From: Polynucleobacter sp.
Lineage (GTDB): Bacteria; Pseudomonadota; Gammaproteobacteria; Burkholderiales; Burkholderiaceae_D
Assembly: GCA_021737945.1 (NCBI GenBank)
Contig: JAIPCX010000004.1
Coordinates: 62,001-126,000 of the forward strand
DNA length: 64,000 nt
Reading direction: 5' to 3'
In this document: positions 17,754-28,249 of the stretch, piece after piece
How positions within the stretch are numbered: position 1 is the first letter of the stretch
Layout: every line of letters starts with the position of its first letter
The notes under the pieces: model-generated
What the model was told of the DNA's origin: nothing
Databases searched by the model: none
What the model saw: the letters and a program-made list of their open reading frames with translations, nothing else
Made by a program: the position numbers and the translations under genes

Positions 17754-19253
17754 ATGGACTTTAGCATAAAAGCTTTTAATACAAAAAACGCAATCGCTGA
17801 GCACAAATCATCGTGCATAGCGGTCGGAGTGTACGAAGGCGGCAAACTCAGCGCCGCTGCCAAAGCACTGGATCTCAAGGGTTCACTCACCGCGACTGTC
17901 AAAAGCGGTGATATCACCGGCAAAGCGGGAACCACCCTATTGGTTCATCGCAGTAGTGGCCCGGCTAAACGCGTGCTACTCGTGGGTTTAGGCGCTCAGG
18001 ATGCGGTATCCGACCGTAATTTCATATCTGCCATTCAGTCGGTTACGCGCGTGTTCTCCCAGCTTGGCGCCAATGACGCCCTGCTGGCGCTGCCACTGGA
18101 CGGCATCAAAGGTCGCGATGCGCACTGGGCACTCCGCATACAAGTACACGCTTTGCGTGAAAGCATATTCCGTGCGGATAGCCTGAAAAGCAAAAAAGAT
18201 GAAACTCAATCCGGCGTTCGCAAAATCACTCTGCTCGTCGACGCGGCTGATGCAGCAACTAAACACACGCTAAAACAAGCGGTAGCCGTGGCCAACGGTA
18301 TGGACTTTGCTAAAACCTTGGGCAACTTGCCACCGAATATCTGTACGCCGACCTATCTTGCCACCAGTGCTAAACAGATGGCGCGTGAAGTGGGCTTGGG
18401 CGTGGAAGTACTCGATCGCAAGCAACTCGAAGCCCTCAAGATGGGTAGCTTTTTGTCGGTGACCGACGGCAGCGTACAGCCACCGAAATTCATCGTACTT
18501 AAACACATGGGTGGCAAAGCGAAAGATGCGCCCGTGGTGTTAGTCGGTAAAGGCATCACCTTCGATACCGGCGGTATTTCACTCAAGCCCGGTGGCGGCA
18601 TGGATGAAATGAAATACGACATGTGTGGTGCGGCATCGGTGCTGGGTACGATGCAAGCAGTGGGTGAAATGGAACTGCCGCTGAATGTGATTGGCGTTAT
18701 ACCAGCCTGTGAAAACATGCCCTCGGGAACTGCTACTCGCCCAGGTGACATCGTTACCTCCATGTCAGGCCAGACCATAGAAATTTTGAACACGGATGCT
18801 GAAGGTCGACTGATACTCTGCGACGCCTTAACCTATGTTGAACGCTTTAAGCCCGCTTGCGTAGTGGATATTGCAACGCTTACCGGCGCCTGCATTACCG
18901 CTTTGGGACATCACAATACCGGTTTGTTCACGCGTCACGATGAAGCGCACGATGCATTGGCCGATGAATTACTCGCCGCTGGTAAATATGCCAACGACAC
19001 GGCATGGCGCATGCCGATCGAAGAAGCTTACAACGAACAGTTGAAATCGAATTTTGCTGATATGGCTAATATTGGTGGCTCACCCGCAGGCAGTATTACA
19101 GCAGCGTGTTTCCTTGAACGTTACACTCGAAAATACACGTGGGCGCATTTAGATATCGCGGGCACTGCATGGAAGAGTGGCGGTGCTAAAGGATCGACGG
19201 GCAGACCGATACCCATGCTCACCACCTTTCTGATTGACCGCGCAGAAGGCTAA
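17754..19253 (+). CDS. pepA: Leucyl aminopeptidase (M17)
   Basis: This is a dizinc/manganese aminopeptidase of 499 residues, normal for PepA. The catalytic C-terminal half shows [26 protein letters not shown] and the M17 signature NTDAEGRL (about residue 346). It may also act as a DNA-binding protein in recombination, as the E. coli enzyme does. The ATG at 17754 follows AAAAGGAGCGCTC. The short gap to lptF holds both promoters. Confidence 0.95.
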   Translation: MDFSIKAFNTKNAIAEHKSSCIAVGVYEGGKLSAAAKALDLKGSLTATVKSGDITGKAGTTLLVHRSSGPAKRVLLVGLGAQDAVSDRNFISAIQSVTRVFSQLGANDALLALPLDGIKGRDAHWALRIQVHALRESIFRADSLKSKKDETQSGVRKITLLVDAADAATKHTLKQAVAVANGMDFAKTLGNLPPNICTPTYLATSAKQMAREVGLGVEVLDRKQLEALKMGSFLSVTDGSVQPPKFIVLKHMGGKAKDAPVVLVGKGITFDTGGISLKPGGGMDEMKYDMCGAASVLGTMQAVGEMELPLNVIGVIPACENMPSGTATRPGDIVTSMSGQTIEILNTDAEGRLILCDALTYVERFKPACVVDIATLTGACITALGHHNTGLFTRHDEAHDALADELLAAGKYANDTAWRMPIEEAYNEQLKSNFADMANIGGSPAGSITAACFLERYTRKYTWAHLDIAGTAWKSGGAKGSTGRPIPMLTTFLIDRAEG

Positions 19254-19342
19254 TCAGTAAGAAATACCTTGTCTGCGGATCGAGGCTTCATTTTGAACCG
19301 CAGACAACTCACGCTACTCACGCTGTAAAAACTCCCCCTTTT

Positions 19343-20107
19343 ATGAAACTCGCTACCTGGAACGTCAACTCCCTCAAGGTTCGCTTGCCGCATGTGGCGC
19401 AATGGCTGGAAAATAATCCTGTCGATGTGCTCTGCTTGCAAGAAACCAAGATGACGGATGATAAATTTCCTCAGGCAGACATCGAGGCATTGGGTTATCA
19501 CGTTGCGTTTACCGGTCAAAAAACTTATAACGGTGTCGCCATACTGTCGCGCCATGCGATGACGGATGTGGTTAAAAATAATCCGCTGTTTGACGATGAG
19601 CAGCAACGAATTATCAGTGCCACTTTGAATGACATGCGCGTGATTTGTGCCTATGTCCCGAATGGACAGGCAGTAGGTACCGACAAGTACGCCTACAAAC
19701 TCAAATGGCTGGACGCACTGGCACGCTGGCTGGAATCTGAATTAAAGCAGCATCCTAATCTCGCGATACTCGGCGATTACAACATTGCGCCTGCCGACGC
19801 AGATGTACATGACCCGGTAGCATGGAAAGATCAAGTTTTATGTTCTGATGAGGAACGCGCCGCCTTCCAACGGCTGTGCGCGCTGCCTCTAATCGATTCA
19901 TTCAGAATGTTCCCTCAAGCTGAGAAGCTTTATAGCTGGTGGGATTATCGCCAGATGGCTTTCAGACGCAACATGGGCGTACGTATCGACCATGTTTTAC
20001 TCTCTTCGTCACTCGCAGCACGTTGTACGGCGTGTGAGATCGACAAGCTGCCCAGAAAATGGGAGCAACCTTCAGATCACACGCCCGTGATTGCTACGCT
20101 CAGCTGA
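19343..20107 (+). CDS. xthA: Exodeoxyribonuclease III
   Basis: This gene encodes an AP endonuclease / 3'-5' exonuclease of base-excision repair, 254 residues. The family blocks are LATWNVNSLKVRLPHV, LCLQETKM (metal-binding Glu), LGDYNIAP and IDHVLLSS...PSDHTPV (catalytic Asp-His). It converges on prpE; only 8 bases separate the two stops. Confidence 0.94.
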   Translation: MKLATWNVNSLKVRLPHVAQWLENNPVDVLCLQETKMTDDKFPQADIEALGYHVAFTGQKTYNGVAILSRHAMTDVVKNNPLFDDEQQRIISATLNDMRVICAYVPNGQAVGTDKYAYKLKWLDALARWLESELKQHPNLAILGDYNIAPADADVHDPVAWKDQVLCSDEERAAFQRLCALPLIDSFRMFPQAEKLYSWWDYRQMAFRRNMGVRIDHVLLSSSLAARCTACEIDKLPRKWEQPSDHTPVIATLS

Positions 20108-20115
20108 TTAATTAA

Positions 20116-22017
20116 TCAGCCCTTCAGTGCATTTCTAATTTGATCCAACGAAGTAGGATCTTCAATAGTGGTCGTATCGCCCGGATCACGGCCTTCGCAA
20201 ATCGCCTGAATCAAACGGCGCAGCAATTTACCTGAGCGTGTCTTGGGTAATAAGTTCACACAATGAACTCGCGCTGGACGTGCAACTGCGCCTAACTGCT
20301 TATCGACCAATCCCCAGACTTCGGCTTCCAAGGCCAAGCGTGCCTTAGGATCTGCCGCTGTGTCAGCTTGTTTCGGAACGACGAAGGCCACAGCAACCTG
20401 GCCTTTGAGTTTATCGTCTACGCCCACTACAGCGACCTCGGATACATTCGGATGACTAGAAATACTCTCTTCGATCTCACGTGTGCCCAAACGATGACCC
20501 GCGACATTAATCACATCATCAGTTCGACCTAGGATGAAGTAATAACCATCATCATCGCGTATGCCCCAATCAAAAGTGGAATACACCTGCTCGTTACTAA
20601 AATTTGACCAGTAGGTGTTTACAAAACGCTGATCATCACCGTACACCGTTTGCATACAACCCGGTGGTAACGGTCCTTCAATAACCAACACCCCTTTTTC
20701 ATTGTCACCACACAGCTCGCCGGTGGATTCATTCAATAGCTTCATTTTGTAACCCGGCATAGGTACACCGGGGCTACCCAAGCGCGTGGGTTTATCTTGA
20801 ACACCTTTAGCAATTGAGAGCACCGGCCAACCGGTTTCGGTCTGCCAGTAGTTATCAATGATAGGTACACCGAGCTCACCCGCAATCCAATCCGAGGTCG
20901 GCTCATCTAAAGGCTCACCGGCGAGGTACAAAGCTTTGAGTGATGAGAGATCATGCTTACGCATGAGTTCAGGCGGATGTTTTTTAAGAACTCGTACCGC
21001 GGTCGGTGCAGAAAACATACGAGACACTTTGTGTTTTTCAACGATCTGCCACCAGATACTGGCATCAGGTCGAACCGGTACACCTTCATACAATATAGTG
21101 GCCATGCCGGCGATCAGCGGGCCGTAAACGATATACGAGTGACCAACTACCCAACCAATATCCGACGTACAAAAATATGTTTCACCGGGCTTGCCGCAAA
21201 AGATGTAATCCATCGAGGTAGCCAGAGCTACCGTATAACCACCAACATCGCGCTGCACACCTTTAGGTTTACCCGTCGTTCCCGACGTATACAAAATATA
21301 CGAGATATGGTCGGATTGCAGCCAGGTAACGGGTACCTTTGCATCCATGAATTGATGACGCAACTCGGCGTAATCCACATCACGACCTGCCACATGCTCC
21401 ATGGGTGAAAGATGGCGATCGACTAAAAGAACATGGGCGGGCTTGTGTGATGCCAAACGAATCGCTTCATCCAGCAAGGGCTTGTAGGGAACGACTTTCC
21501 CGACACGTGAACCGGCATCCGCTGAAACGATTAATTTAGGTTTAGCATCATCAATGCGCGTTGCCAAACTATGCGCGGCAAAACCACCAAACACCACGGA
21601 GTGAATCGCACCGATACGAGCACAGGCGAGCATCGCAAACGTAGCTTCAGCAATCATGGGCATGTAAATCAACACCATGTCGCCCTTGCCGACTCCCAGC
21701 GATTGCATGATGGCAGCGGTACGCTCGACTTCGCGTTGCAACTCGCGATAGCTCCAGATTTTTTCTACGGGCGCTGCATCGGGGGTTTCGGTTGAAATAG
21801 CGATCAGCGCGGTTTGATCACCTTGCTTATCGACCCAACGATCAATCGCGTTGTGGCAAAGATTCGTTTCACCGCCGACGAACCATTTAGAAAAAGGTGG
21901 CTTGGAATAATCCAGCACACGGGAATGCGGCGTATGCCACTCAATACGTTTTGCTTGTGTGCCCCAAAACGTTTCAGGATCATCGATTGATTGTTGATAA
22001 AACTCGTTGTAATCCAT
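20116..22017 (-). CDS. prpE: Propionate-CoA ligase
   Basis: PrpE activates propionate to propionyl-CoA for the 2-methylcitrate cycle. The 633-residue ANL-family enzyme has the phosphate loop YTSGTTGKPKGVQRD, core motif YWQTETGWPV and the C-terminal catalytic Lys in TRSGKLLRR, which protein acetylation often controls. It starts at the ATG at 22017 behind GGTGGGGCG. It closes the prp operon. An acetyl-CoA synthetase is the alternative, but the operon argues for propionate. Confidence 0.9.
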   Translation of the reverse strand: MDYNEFYQQSIDDPETFWGTQAKRIEWHTPHSRVLDYSKPPFSKWFVGGETNLCHNAIDRWVDKQGDQTALIAISTETPDAAPVEKIWSYRELQREVERTAAIMQSLGVGKGDMVLIYMPMIAEATFAMLACARIGAIHSVVFGGFAAHSLATRIDDAKPKLIVSADAGSRVGKVVPYKPLLDEAIRLASHKPAHVLLVDRHLSPMEHVAGRDVDYAELRHQFMDAKVPVTWLQSDHISYILYTSGTTGKPKGVQRDVGGYTVALATSMDYIFCGKPGETYFCTSDIGWVVGHSYIVYGPLIAGMATILYEGVPVRPDASIWWQIVEKHKVSRMFSAPTAVRVLKKHPPELMRKHDLSSLKALYLAGEPLDEPTSDWIAGELGVPIIDNYWQTETGWPVLSIAKGVQDKPTRLGSPGVPMPGYKMKLLNESTGELCGDNEKGVLVIEGPLPPGCMQTVYGDDQRFVNTYWSNFSNEQVYSTFDWGIRDDDGYYFILGRTDDVINVAGHRLGTREIEESISSHPNVSEVAVVGVDDKLKGQVAVAFVVPKQADTAADPKARLALEAEVWGLVDKQLGAVARPARVHCVNLLPKTRSGKLLRRLIQAICEGRDPGDTTTIEDPTSLDQIRNALKG

Positions 22018-22073
22018 GCCGCGCCCCACCTTATTTTTTTATGTATCGACTGCTAACTGCTTATCTACCCACT

Positions 22074-23264
22074 TCAAAAACTATCACCAGGCACCCTGAC
22101 CCAACCTTCCATCAACACGCGTGCACTTCGACTCATAATAGCTTTAGTCACGCTCCAGTCGCCGTTACTGTTGACTGCTTCAGCACCCACATGCAACGTT
22201 CCTGAAGGATGACCAAAACGAACTGCGCTACGTGCTCCACCGCCGGCGGCAGCATTTACAAGCGTACCTGGTATGGCTGCGGCGGTACCGATGGAGACCG
22301 CTGCGGTACCCATCATCGCATGATGTAGCTTGCCCATAGAAAGCGCGCGCACCAGCAGATCGATCTCCCCTGCTTTCACCTGTTTTCCGCTCGACGAAAT
22401 GTAATCCGCAGATTGAGCGACGAACGCTACCTTGGGGGTGTGTTGACGCTGCGCTGCTTCCTCTAAAGTTTTTATCAAACCCATGCGTAGCGCTCCATGC
22501 GAACGAATCAATTCAAACATCGCTAACGCTTTAGGATCGCTGTTAATCGCTTCTTGCAGCTCTGTACCGGTATAGCCAATTTCCTGTGCATTGACGAAAA
22601 TAGTAGGAATGCCTGCGTTAATCATCGTCGCAGTCAACGTACCCACGCCGGGTACCTCAAGTTGATCAACAACCCGACCGGTAGGAAACATCGCACCACC
22701 AGCACCATCTTCATCAGCTGCCGGATCCATAAATTCTAGTTGTACTTCTGCTGCAGGGAATGTCACACCATCGAGTTCAAAATCACCGGTCTCTTGTACA
22801 ACACCCTTCACCACAGGCACATGCGCAATGATGGTTTTGCTGATGTTGGCTTGCCAGATACGAACGATGGCGACACCGTCTTTCGGTACACGACTCGCAT
22901 CTACTAACCCATTACTGATCGCAAATGGACCTACCGCGGCTGACAGATTGCCGCAATTACCACTCCAATCAACAAAGGCTTTATCAATCGATACTTGACC
23001 AAATAAATAATCAACATCGTGATCAGGCCGTGTGCTTTTTGAAAGAATCACCGACTTACTGGTGCTCGACGTAGCACCACCCATACCGTCAATTTGTTTA
23101 CCATAAGGATCAGGGCTACCAATAACGCGTAACAATAATTTGTCACGCGCTGCTCCGGGTTGTTGTGCACTTTCAGGTAAATCTTGCTGACGAAAAAAAA
23201 CACCTTTACTGGTACCACCGCGCATATAGGTGGCGGCGACTTTAATTTGAGGAGCGTATGCCAT
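22074..23264 (-). CDS. prpF: 2-methylaconitate cis-trans isomerase PrpF
   Basis: PrpF isomerises the product of AcnD to 2-methyl-cis-aconitate and is required when AcnD replaces PrpD. The 396-residue protein contains TYMRGGTSKGVFF and GMGGATSSTSKSVI with the family's conserved Lys-containing loop, and GNCGNLSAAVGPFAI. The ATG at 23264 lies just past the acnD stop. Confidence 0.94.
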   Translation of the reverse strand: MAYAPQIKVAATYMRGGTSKGVFFRQQDLPESAQQPGAARDKLLLRVIGSPDPYGKQIDGMGGATSSTSKSVILSKSTRPDHDVDYLFGQVSIDKAFVDWSGNCGNLSAAVGPFAISNGLVDASRVPKDGVAIVRIWQANISKTIIAHVPVVKGVVQETGDFELDGVTFPAAEVQLEFMDPAADEDGAGGAMFPTGRVVDQLEVPGVGTLTATMINAGIPTIFVNAQEIGYTGTELQEAINSDPKALAMFELIRSHGALRMGLIKTLEEAAQRQHTPKVAFVAQSADYISSSGKQVKAGEIDLLVRALSMGKLHHAMMGTAAVSIGTAAAIPGTLVNAAAGGGARSAVRFGHPSGTLHVGAEAVNSNGDWSVTKAIMSRSARVLMEGWVRVPGDSF

Positions 23265-23266
23265 GA

Positions 23267-25858
23267 TCAAGCCGCCTTTGTCGAGGCTAGAAAATCTTGC
23301 GCGAAGCGTTGCAGCACACCACCTGCTTCATAAATCGACACTTCTTCGGCGGTATCTAAGCGACAGGTAACGGGAACCTCAACGCGTTCACCATTTTTAC
23401 GGTGAATGATGAGTGTCAGATCAGCGCGCGGTTTGCGCTCGCCAACCACATCGTAGGTTTCAGTTCCATCGATGCCAAGTTTTTTTCTATCGGCACCCGC
23501 TTTAAATTCGAGCGGCAACACACCCATACCAATCAAGTTGGTGCGATGGATACGCTCAAAGCCTTCAGCAACAATAGATTCCACGCCAGCCAAACGCACG
23601 CCCTTGGCAGCCCAGTCACGTGAGGAACCCTGACCATAATCGGCACCGGCAATAATGATCAAAGGCTGTTTGCGGTCCATGTAGGTTTCAATCGCTTCCC
23701 ACATACGCGTAACTTTGCCTTCAGGTTCGATACGCGCTAATGATCCTTTTTGGATTTTTCCATCGACAACAGCCATTTCATTGATCAGCGTCGGATTCGC
23801 AAAGGTGGCACGCTGCGCAGTTAAGTGATCACCACGATGCGTTGCATACGAATTGAAATCTTCTTCCGGTAAGCCCATTTTGGCGAGGTACTCACCGGCT
23901 GCGCTATCGAGCAAGATCGCATTTGATGGAGATAAATGATCGGTAGTAATGTTGTCACCTAAAACCGCCAACGCACGCATACCTTTTAAGCCGCGCTCAC
24001 CTGCCAGCGCACCTTCCCAATACGGCGGGCGACGAATGTAGGTTGATTGACCACGCCATTCATACAAGGGGCTGACTTTGGTACCTGCATCGGCCTGAAT
24101 CGCAAACATCGGTTCATACACCTTGCGAAATTGTTCTGGCTTGACGCTGGATTTAACAATGGCATCAATCTCTTCATCCGTTGGCCAAATATCTTTGAGG
24201 CGAATTTCTTTGCCATCAACGACCGTTAGCACATCTTTTTCAATATCAAAACGAATCGTACCTGCAATCGCATACGCAACGACTAACGGTGGCGATGCTA
24301 AAAATGCCTGTTTGGCATACGGATGAATACGACCATCAAAATTGCGGTTACCCGACAATACAGCGGTCGCATATAAATCTCGATCGATGATTTCTTTTTG
24401 AATCACCGGATCCAACGCACCTGACATGCCATTACAGGATGTGCATGCGTAAGCCACCACACCAAAGCCCAGCTTTTCTAAATCGCCCATCAAGCCAGCT
24501 TCTTCCAGATACATAGTCACCGCTTTCGATCCCGGTGCCAGCGATGATTTCACCCAAGGCTTACGCACTAGCCCCAGCTTGTTGGCATTGCGTGCTAACA
24601 GTGCTGCAGCAATCACGTTACGTGGATTCGAAGTGTTGGTGCAGCTCGTAATCGCTGCGATGATGACCGCACCATCGGGCATCTGACCTGGTAGGTCTTC
24701 CCATTTACCTGCAATCCCTTTGGCTGCCAACTCAGATGTCGCTACACGCGCATGAGGATTTGATGGGCCAGCCATATTGCGCACCACGCTAGACAAATCA
24801 AAAGTCAGCACACGCTCATACTCAACTTTTTGCAAGGTGTCTGCCCACAGACCAGCTTGCTTGGCGTAGGTCTCAACTAACTTCACTTGCTCATCCGTGC
24901 GACCAGTCAGTTTGAGATAGCTGATCGTTTGCTCATCAATCGCAAACATGGCTGCGGTAGCACCGTATTCCGGTGCCATGTTGGAGATCGTGGCGCGATC
25001 ACCTAAGGTCAGCGCTCGTGAGCCTGTGCCATAAAATTCCAGGTACGCGCCAACAACTTTTGATTTACGTAAAAATTCTGTGAGTGCCAGCACGATGTCA
25101 GTGGCTGTTATACCCGGTTGTGGTTTACCCGATAATTCAACGCCAATAATATCGGGCAGACGCATCCATGATGCACGACCCAACATCACGTTCTCTGCTT
25201 CCAAACCACCGACGCCAATAGCGATCACACCCAGTGCATCGACATGCGGTGTATGACTATCTGTACCGACACAGGTATCGGGATAGGCCACACCATCGTG
25301 CACCTGAATCACCGGTGACATACGCTCAAGATTAATTTGATGCATGATGCCGTTGCCCGGTGGGATAACGTCTACGTTTTTGAATGCATGTTTTGTCCAA
25401 TCGATGAAATGAAAACGATCCTCATTACGTCTATCTTCAATTGCACGATTTTTAGTAAATGCCTCAGGATCAAAACCACCACACTCCACTGCCAGCGAAT
25501 GATCAACAATCAGCTGCACAGGCACGACCGGATTCACCTTAGCCGGATCACCCCCTTGATCGGCAATCGCATCACGCAAGCCTGCCAAATCAACCAACGC
25601 CGTTTGACCCAAAATATCGTGACACACCACGCGTGCCGGATACCACGGAAAATCTAAATCGCGCTTACGTTCGATTAGCTGTTTAAGCGATGCTGTGAGC
25701 GCGGAAGGCTCGCAGCGACGCAGGAGATTTTCCGCCAGCACACGCGAGGTATACGGTAGCTTTTCAAAAGCGCCTGGCGCAATGGCATCCACCGCTGCGC
25801 GAACATCAAAGTAATCCAGTGCGGTGCCCGGCAGGGACTTTCGGTGTGCAGTATTCAT
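23267..25858 (-). CDS. acnD: Fe/S-dependent 2-methylisocitrate dehydratase AcnD
   Basis: This aconitase-superfamily enzyme is 863 residues long and dehydrates 2-methylcitrate. Cluster cysteines lie in ITSCTNTSNP and AYACTSCNGMSG. The C-terminal swivel domain has the GADYGQGSSRDWAAKG substrate-binding loop. I begin at the ATG at 25858 (MNTAHRKSLPGTALDYF), the usual AcnD start, rather than 18 bases earlier. A strong hairpin lies between prpC and this gene. Confidence 0.94.
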   Translation of the reverse strand: MNTAHRKSLPGTALDYFDVRAAVDAIAPGAFEKLPYTSRVLAENLLRRCEPSALTASLKQLIERKRDLDFPWYPARVVCHDILGQTALVDLAGLRDAIADQGGDPAKVNPVVPVQLIVDHSLAVECGGFDPEAFTKNRAIEDRRNEDRFHFIDWTKHAFKNVDVIPPGNGIMHQINLERMSPVIQVHDGVAYPDTCVGTDSHTPHVDALGVIAIGVGGLEAENVMLGRASWMRLPDIIGVELSGKPQPGITATDIVLALTEFLRKSKVVGAYLEFYGTGSRALTLGDRATISNMAPEYGATAAMFAIDEQTISYLKLTGRTDEQVKLVETYAKQAGLWADTLQKVEYERVLTFDLSSVVRNMAGPSNPHARVATSELAAKGIAGKWEDLPGQMPDGAVIIAAITSCTNTSNPRNVIAAALLARNANKLGLVRKPWVKSSLAPGSKAVTMYLEEAGLMGDLEKLGFGVVAYACTSCNGMSGALDPVIQKEIIDRDLYATAVLSGNRNFDGRIHPYAKQAFLASPPLVVAYAIAGTIRFDIEKDVLTVVDGKEIRLKDIWPTDEEIDAIVKSSVKPEQFRKVYEPMFAIQADAGTKVSPLYEWRGQSTYIRRPPYWEGALAGERGLKGMRALAVLGDNITTDHLSPSNAILLDSAAGEYLAKMGLPEEDFNSYATHRGDHLTAQRATFANPTLINEMAVVDGKIQKGSLARIEPEGKVTRMWEAIETYMDRKQPLIIIAGADYGQGSSRDWAAKGVRLAGVESIVAEGFERIHRTNLIGMGVLPLEFKAGADRKKLGIDGTETYDVVGERKPRADLTLIIHRKNGERVEVPVTCRLDTAEEVSIYEAGGVLQRFAQDFLASTKAA

Positions 25859-25880
25859 GAGTTGAGGCAAAGACAAAAAG

Positions 25881-25920
25881 AGTAAAAAATCAGGGAATAC
25901 GTTCTACGTCGTATTCCCTG
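25881..25920 (-). terminator. Hairpin with U-run between prpC and acnD
   Basis: CAGGGAATACG (25891-25901) pairs perfectly with CGTATTCCCTG (25910-25920) over an 8-base loop. Read on the minus strand it is followed by ATTTTTTAC. It has the form of an intrinsic terminator, yet lies inside the operon, so partial termination or mRNA processing to lower acnD-prpF-prpE relative to prpBC is possible. Confidence 0.75.
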
Positions 25921-25934
25921 TCGAAGTTCTGCAG

Positions 25935-27089
25935 TTACTTGCGTTTTGCGATAGGCACGAATTTCAAATCTTCCGGCCCGACGTAATTTGCACTGGGGCG
26001 AATAATTTTGTTATCGATGCGTTGCTCAATAATGTGTGCTGCCCAACCCGATGTACGCGAAATAACGAACAGCGGAGTAAACATCGCTGTTGGCACGCCC
26101 ATCATGTGATAAGACACCGCCGAGAACCAATCCAGGTTAGGGAACATTTTTTTCACGTCCCACATCACGGTTTCTAAACGCTCAGCAATATCAAACATTT
26201 TGGTCGAGCCAGCATTCTTGGACAGATTACGCGCCACTTCTTTAATGACTTTGTTGCGCGGATCAGAAATCGTATACACAGGATGACCAAAACCAATAAT
26301 GACTTCTTTGTTTTCTACACGACGACGAATATCTGCCTCGGCCTCATCCGGATTGTCGTAGCGCTTTTGAATTTCAAAAGCCACTTCATTCGCACCACCA
26401 TGCTTAGGACCACGCAATGCGCCGATCGCTCCTGTGATCGCAGAGAACATATCGGAACCTGTGCCAGCGATCACACGACCTGCAAAGGTAGATGCATTGA
26501 ATTCATGCTCGGCATAGAGAATCAGCGACGTGTGCATCGCTTTTACCCATAGCTCTGAAGGCTCTTCGCCGTGCAGCAAATGCAGGAAATGACCGCCGAT
26601 GGAATCATCATCGGTTTCAACTTCGATGCGCTTGCCATTGTGGCTGTAGTGATACCAGTACAGCAGCATGGAGCCTAACGACGCCATCAAGCGATCAGCG
26701 ATATCACGCGCGCCCGGGGTGTTGTGATCATCTTTTTCTGGTAGCACGCAACCTAATGCGGAAACGCCTGAGCGCATCACATCCATAGGATGCGAGGATG
26801 CCGGCAGCCACTCAAGTACTGCTTTTACATTCGCAGGTAAGCCACGTAATGCTTTAAGCTTTTGCTTGTACGCTTTCAGTTCAGCGGCAGTCGGTAATTT
26901 GCCGTGTACCAGCAAGTGAGCAATTTCTTCAAATTCGCACGCATCAGCCACATCCAAAATATCGTAACCACGGTAATGCAGATCGTTACCTGTTTTGCCT
27001 ACTGTGCACAATGCGGTGTTACCTGCAGTGACGCCAGATAATGCAACAGATTTTTTTGGTTTAAAACCAGGTGTTTGTTGATCGCTCAT
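25935..27089 (-). CDS. prpC: 2-methylcitrate synthase
   Basis: PrpC condenses propionyl-CoA with oxaloacetate. The 384-residue citrate-synthase-fold enzyme has the catalytic His in [15 protein letters not shown] and the other conserved His in [28 protein letters not shown] near the N-terminus is typical of PrpC. The ATG at 27089 follows TTGGGAGAAAAC. Confidence 0.95.
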   Translation of the reverse strand: MSDQQTPGFKPKKSVALSGVTAGNTALCTVGKTGNDLHYRGYDILDVADACEFEEIAHLLVHGKLPTAAELKAYKQKLKALRGLPANVKAVLEWLPASSHPMDVMRSGVSALGCVLPEKDDHNTPGARDIADRLMASLGSMLLYWYHYSHNGKRIEVETDDDSIGGHFLHLLHGEEPSELWVKAMHTSLILYAEHEFNASTFAGRVIAGTGSDMFSAITGAIGALRGPKHGGANEVAFEIQKRYDNPDEAEADIRRRVENKEVIIGFGHPVYTISDPRNKVIKEVARNLSKNAGSTKMFDIAERLETVMWDVKKMFPNLDWFSAVSYHMMGVPTAMFTPLFVISRTSGWAAHIIEQRIDNKIIRPSANYVGPEDLKFVPIAKRK

Positions 27090-27113
27090 GTTTTCTCCCA
27101 AGTGATGTAATTA

Positions 27114-28004
27114 TTATTTGGCTTTTTGCTGCGCGAATAACGCATCAAGTTTTTGTTCAAAATCGTGATAGCCAATTCGATCGTAGAGTTCCATGCGAGT
27201 TTGCATGGTATCGACGACATTTTTTTGTGTCCCATCGCGTCGCACGGCGAGATAAACGTTTTCTGCGGCTTTGTTCATCGCGCGGAATGCAGACAAAGGA
27301 TAGAGCACGATACCTACGTCGGCTCCACGCAATTCGTCAACAGTAAACAAAGGGGTTGCGCCAAATTCAGTAATGTTCGCTAGCACCGGCACCTTCACTG
27401 CAGCAGCAAACTTTTTGTACATAGACAGCTCAGTAATCGCTTCTGGAAAAATCATGTCTGCACCTGCTTCAACGCAAGCAACAGCGCGCTCGAGTGCTGA
27501 ATCCAAGCCCTCAACCGCGAGTGCATCAGTACGCGCCATAATCACAAACTGATCATCGGTTCGCGCATCAACGGCGGCTTTAATGCGATCGACCATTTCT
27601 TGTTTGGTGACGATTTCTTTATTCGGACGATGACCGCAACGCTTAGCACCCACCTGATCTTCAATATGAATGGCTGCCGCGCCAAACTTAATCATGGATT
27701 TCACGGTACGCGCGACATTAAACGCGGATGAACCAAAACCAGTATCAACATCGACCAGCAGGGGCAGATCGCATACATCTGTAATTCTGCGGACATCAGT
27801 TAACACGTCATCTAAATTCGAAATACCTAAATCAGGCAAACCGAGCGAACCCGCTGCAACACCGCCACCGGAGAGGTAGATAGCACGAAAGCCAGCGCGT
27901 TTGGCCAGCAGCGCATGATTAGCGTTAATAGCGCCGATGACTTGCAGCGGTGATTCTTCCTTGATGGCTAGGCGAAAACGCGCGCCGGGTGTGAGCTTGC
28001 TCAT
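27114..28004 (-). CDS. prpB: 2-methylisocitrate lyase
   Basis: PrpB splits 2-methylisocitrate into pyruvate and succinate. The 296-residue enzyme has the isocitrate-lyase superfamily motif [12 protein letters not shown] (catalytic Cys/Gly/His loop), and metal ligands in VDVDTGFG and IHIEDQVG. The ATG at 28004 is chosen over the upstream frame because [17 protein letters not shown] is the usual beginning. It is the first gene of the prp operon, read from a sigma-54 promoter 66 bases upstream. Confidence 0.95.
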   Translation of the reverse strand: MSKLTPGARFRLAIKEESPLQVIGAINANHALLAKRAGFRAIYLSGGGVAAGSLGLPDLGISNLDDVLTDVRRITDVCDLPLLVDVDTGFGSSAFNVARTVKSMIKFGAAAIHIEDQVGAKRCGHRPNKEIVTKQEMVDRIKAAVDARTDDQFVIMARTDALAVEGLDSALERAVACVEAGADMIFPEAITELSMYKKFAAAVKVPVLANITEFGATPLFTVDELRGADVGIVLYPLSAFRAMNKAAENVYLAVRRDGTQKNVVDTMQTRMELYDRIGYHDFEQKLDALFAQQKAK

Positions 28005-28070
28005 GTGAGTCCTGTTGTAAAAGTAAAAATGTAAGGGTGGATAGTGAAGGTTTAAAGACGAGTGTTTGAT

Positions 28071-28086
28071 TGCAATCGCTGTGCCA
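28071..28086 (-). promoter_or_regulatory. Sigma-54 promoter of the prpBC-acnD-prpFE operon
   Basis: Read on the minus strand the sequence is TGGCAC-AGCGA-TTGCA, an exact match to the -24/-12 consensus (GG and GC ten bases apart). It lies between prpB and prpR, and PrpR is a sigma-54 activator, so the assignment is strong. Transcription should start near 28060. Confidence 0.88.
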
Positions 28087-28190
28087 TCTAGCTGCACTCT
28101 GTATGCGATAACGCACATTAAAAAATCCCTAGGTAAAACAGGGGCTTGCCAGAGACATCCAAGGAGTTAGCAAGCTGACATTTGCAAAAA

Positions 28191-28249
28191 TGTTTCAATA
28201 TGTGTTTCAATGTTTCACTTTGATTGAAACAATTAACCTCGCTGAAACA
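28191..28249. promoter_or_regulatory. Five-heptamer PrpR operator cluster
   Basis: TGTTTCA occurs at 28191-28197, 28203-28209 and 28211-28217, and its complement TGAAACA at 28225-28231 and 28243-28249. The last copy runs into the prpR start codon. Inverted TGTTTCA/TGAAACA pairs of this kind fit a dimeric activator. The cluster lies roughly 105-165 bases upstream of the prpB sigma-54 promoter, a normal enhancer distance, and could also autorepress prpR. Confidence 0.7.
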
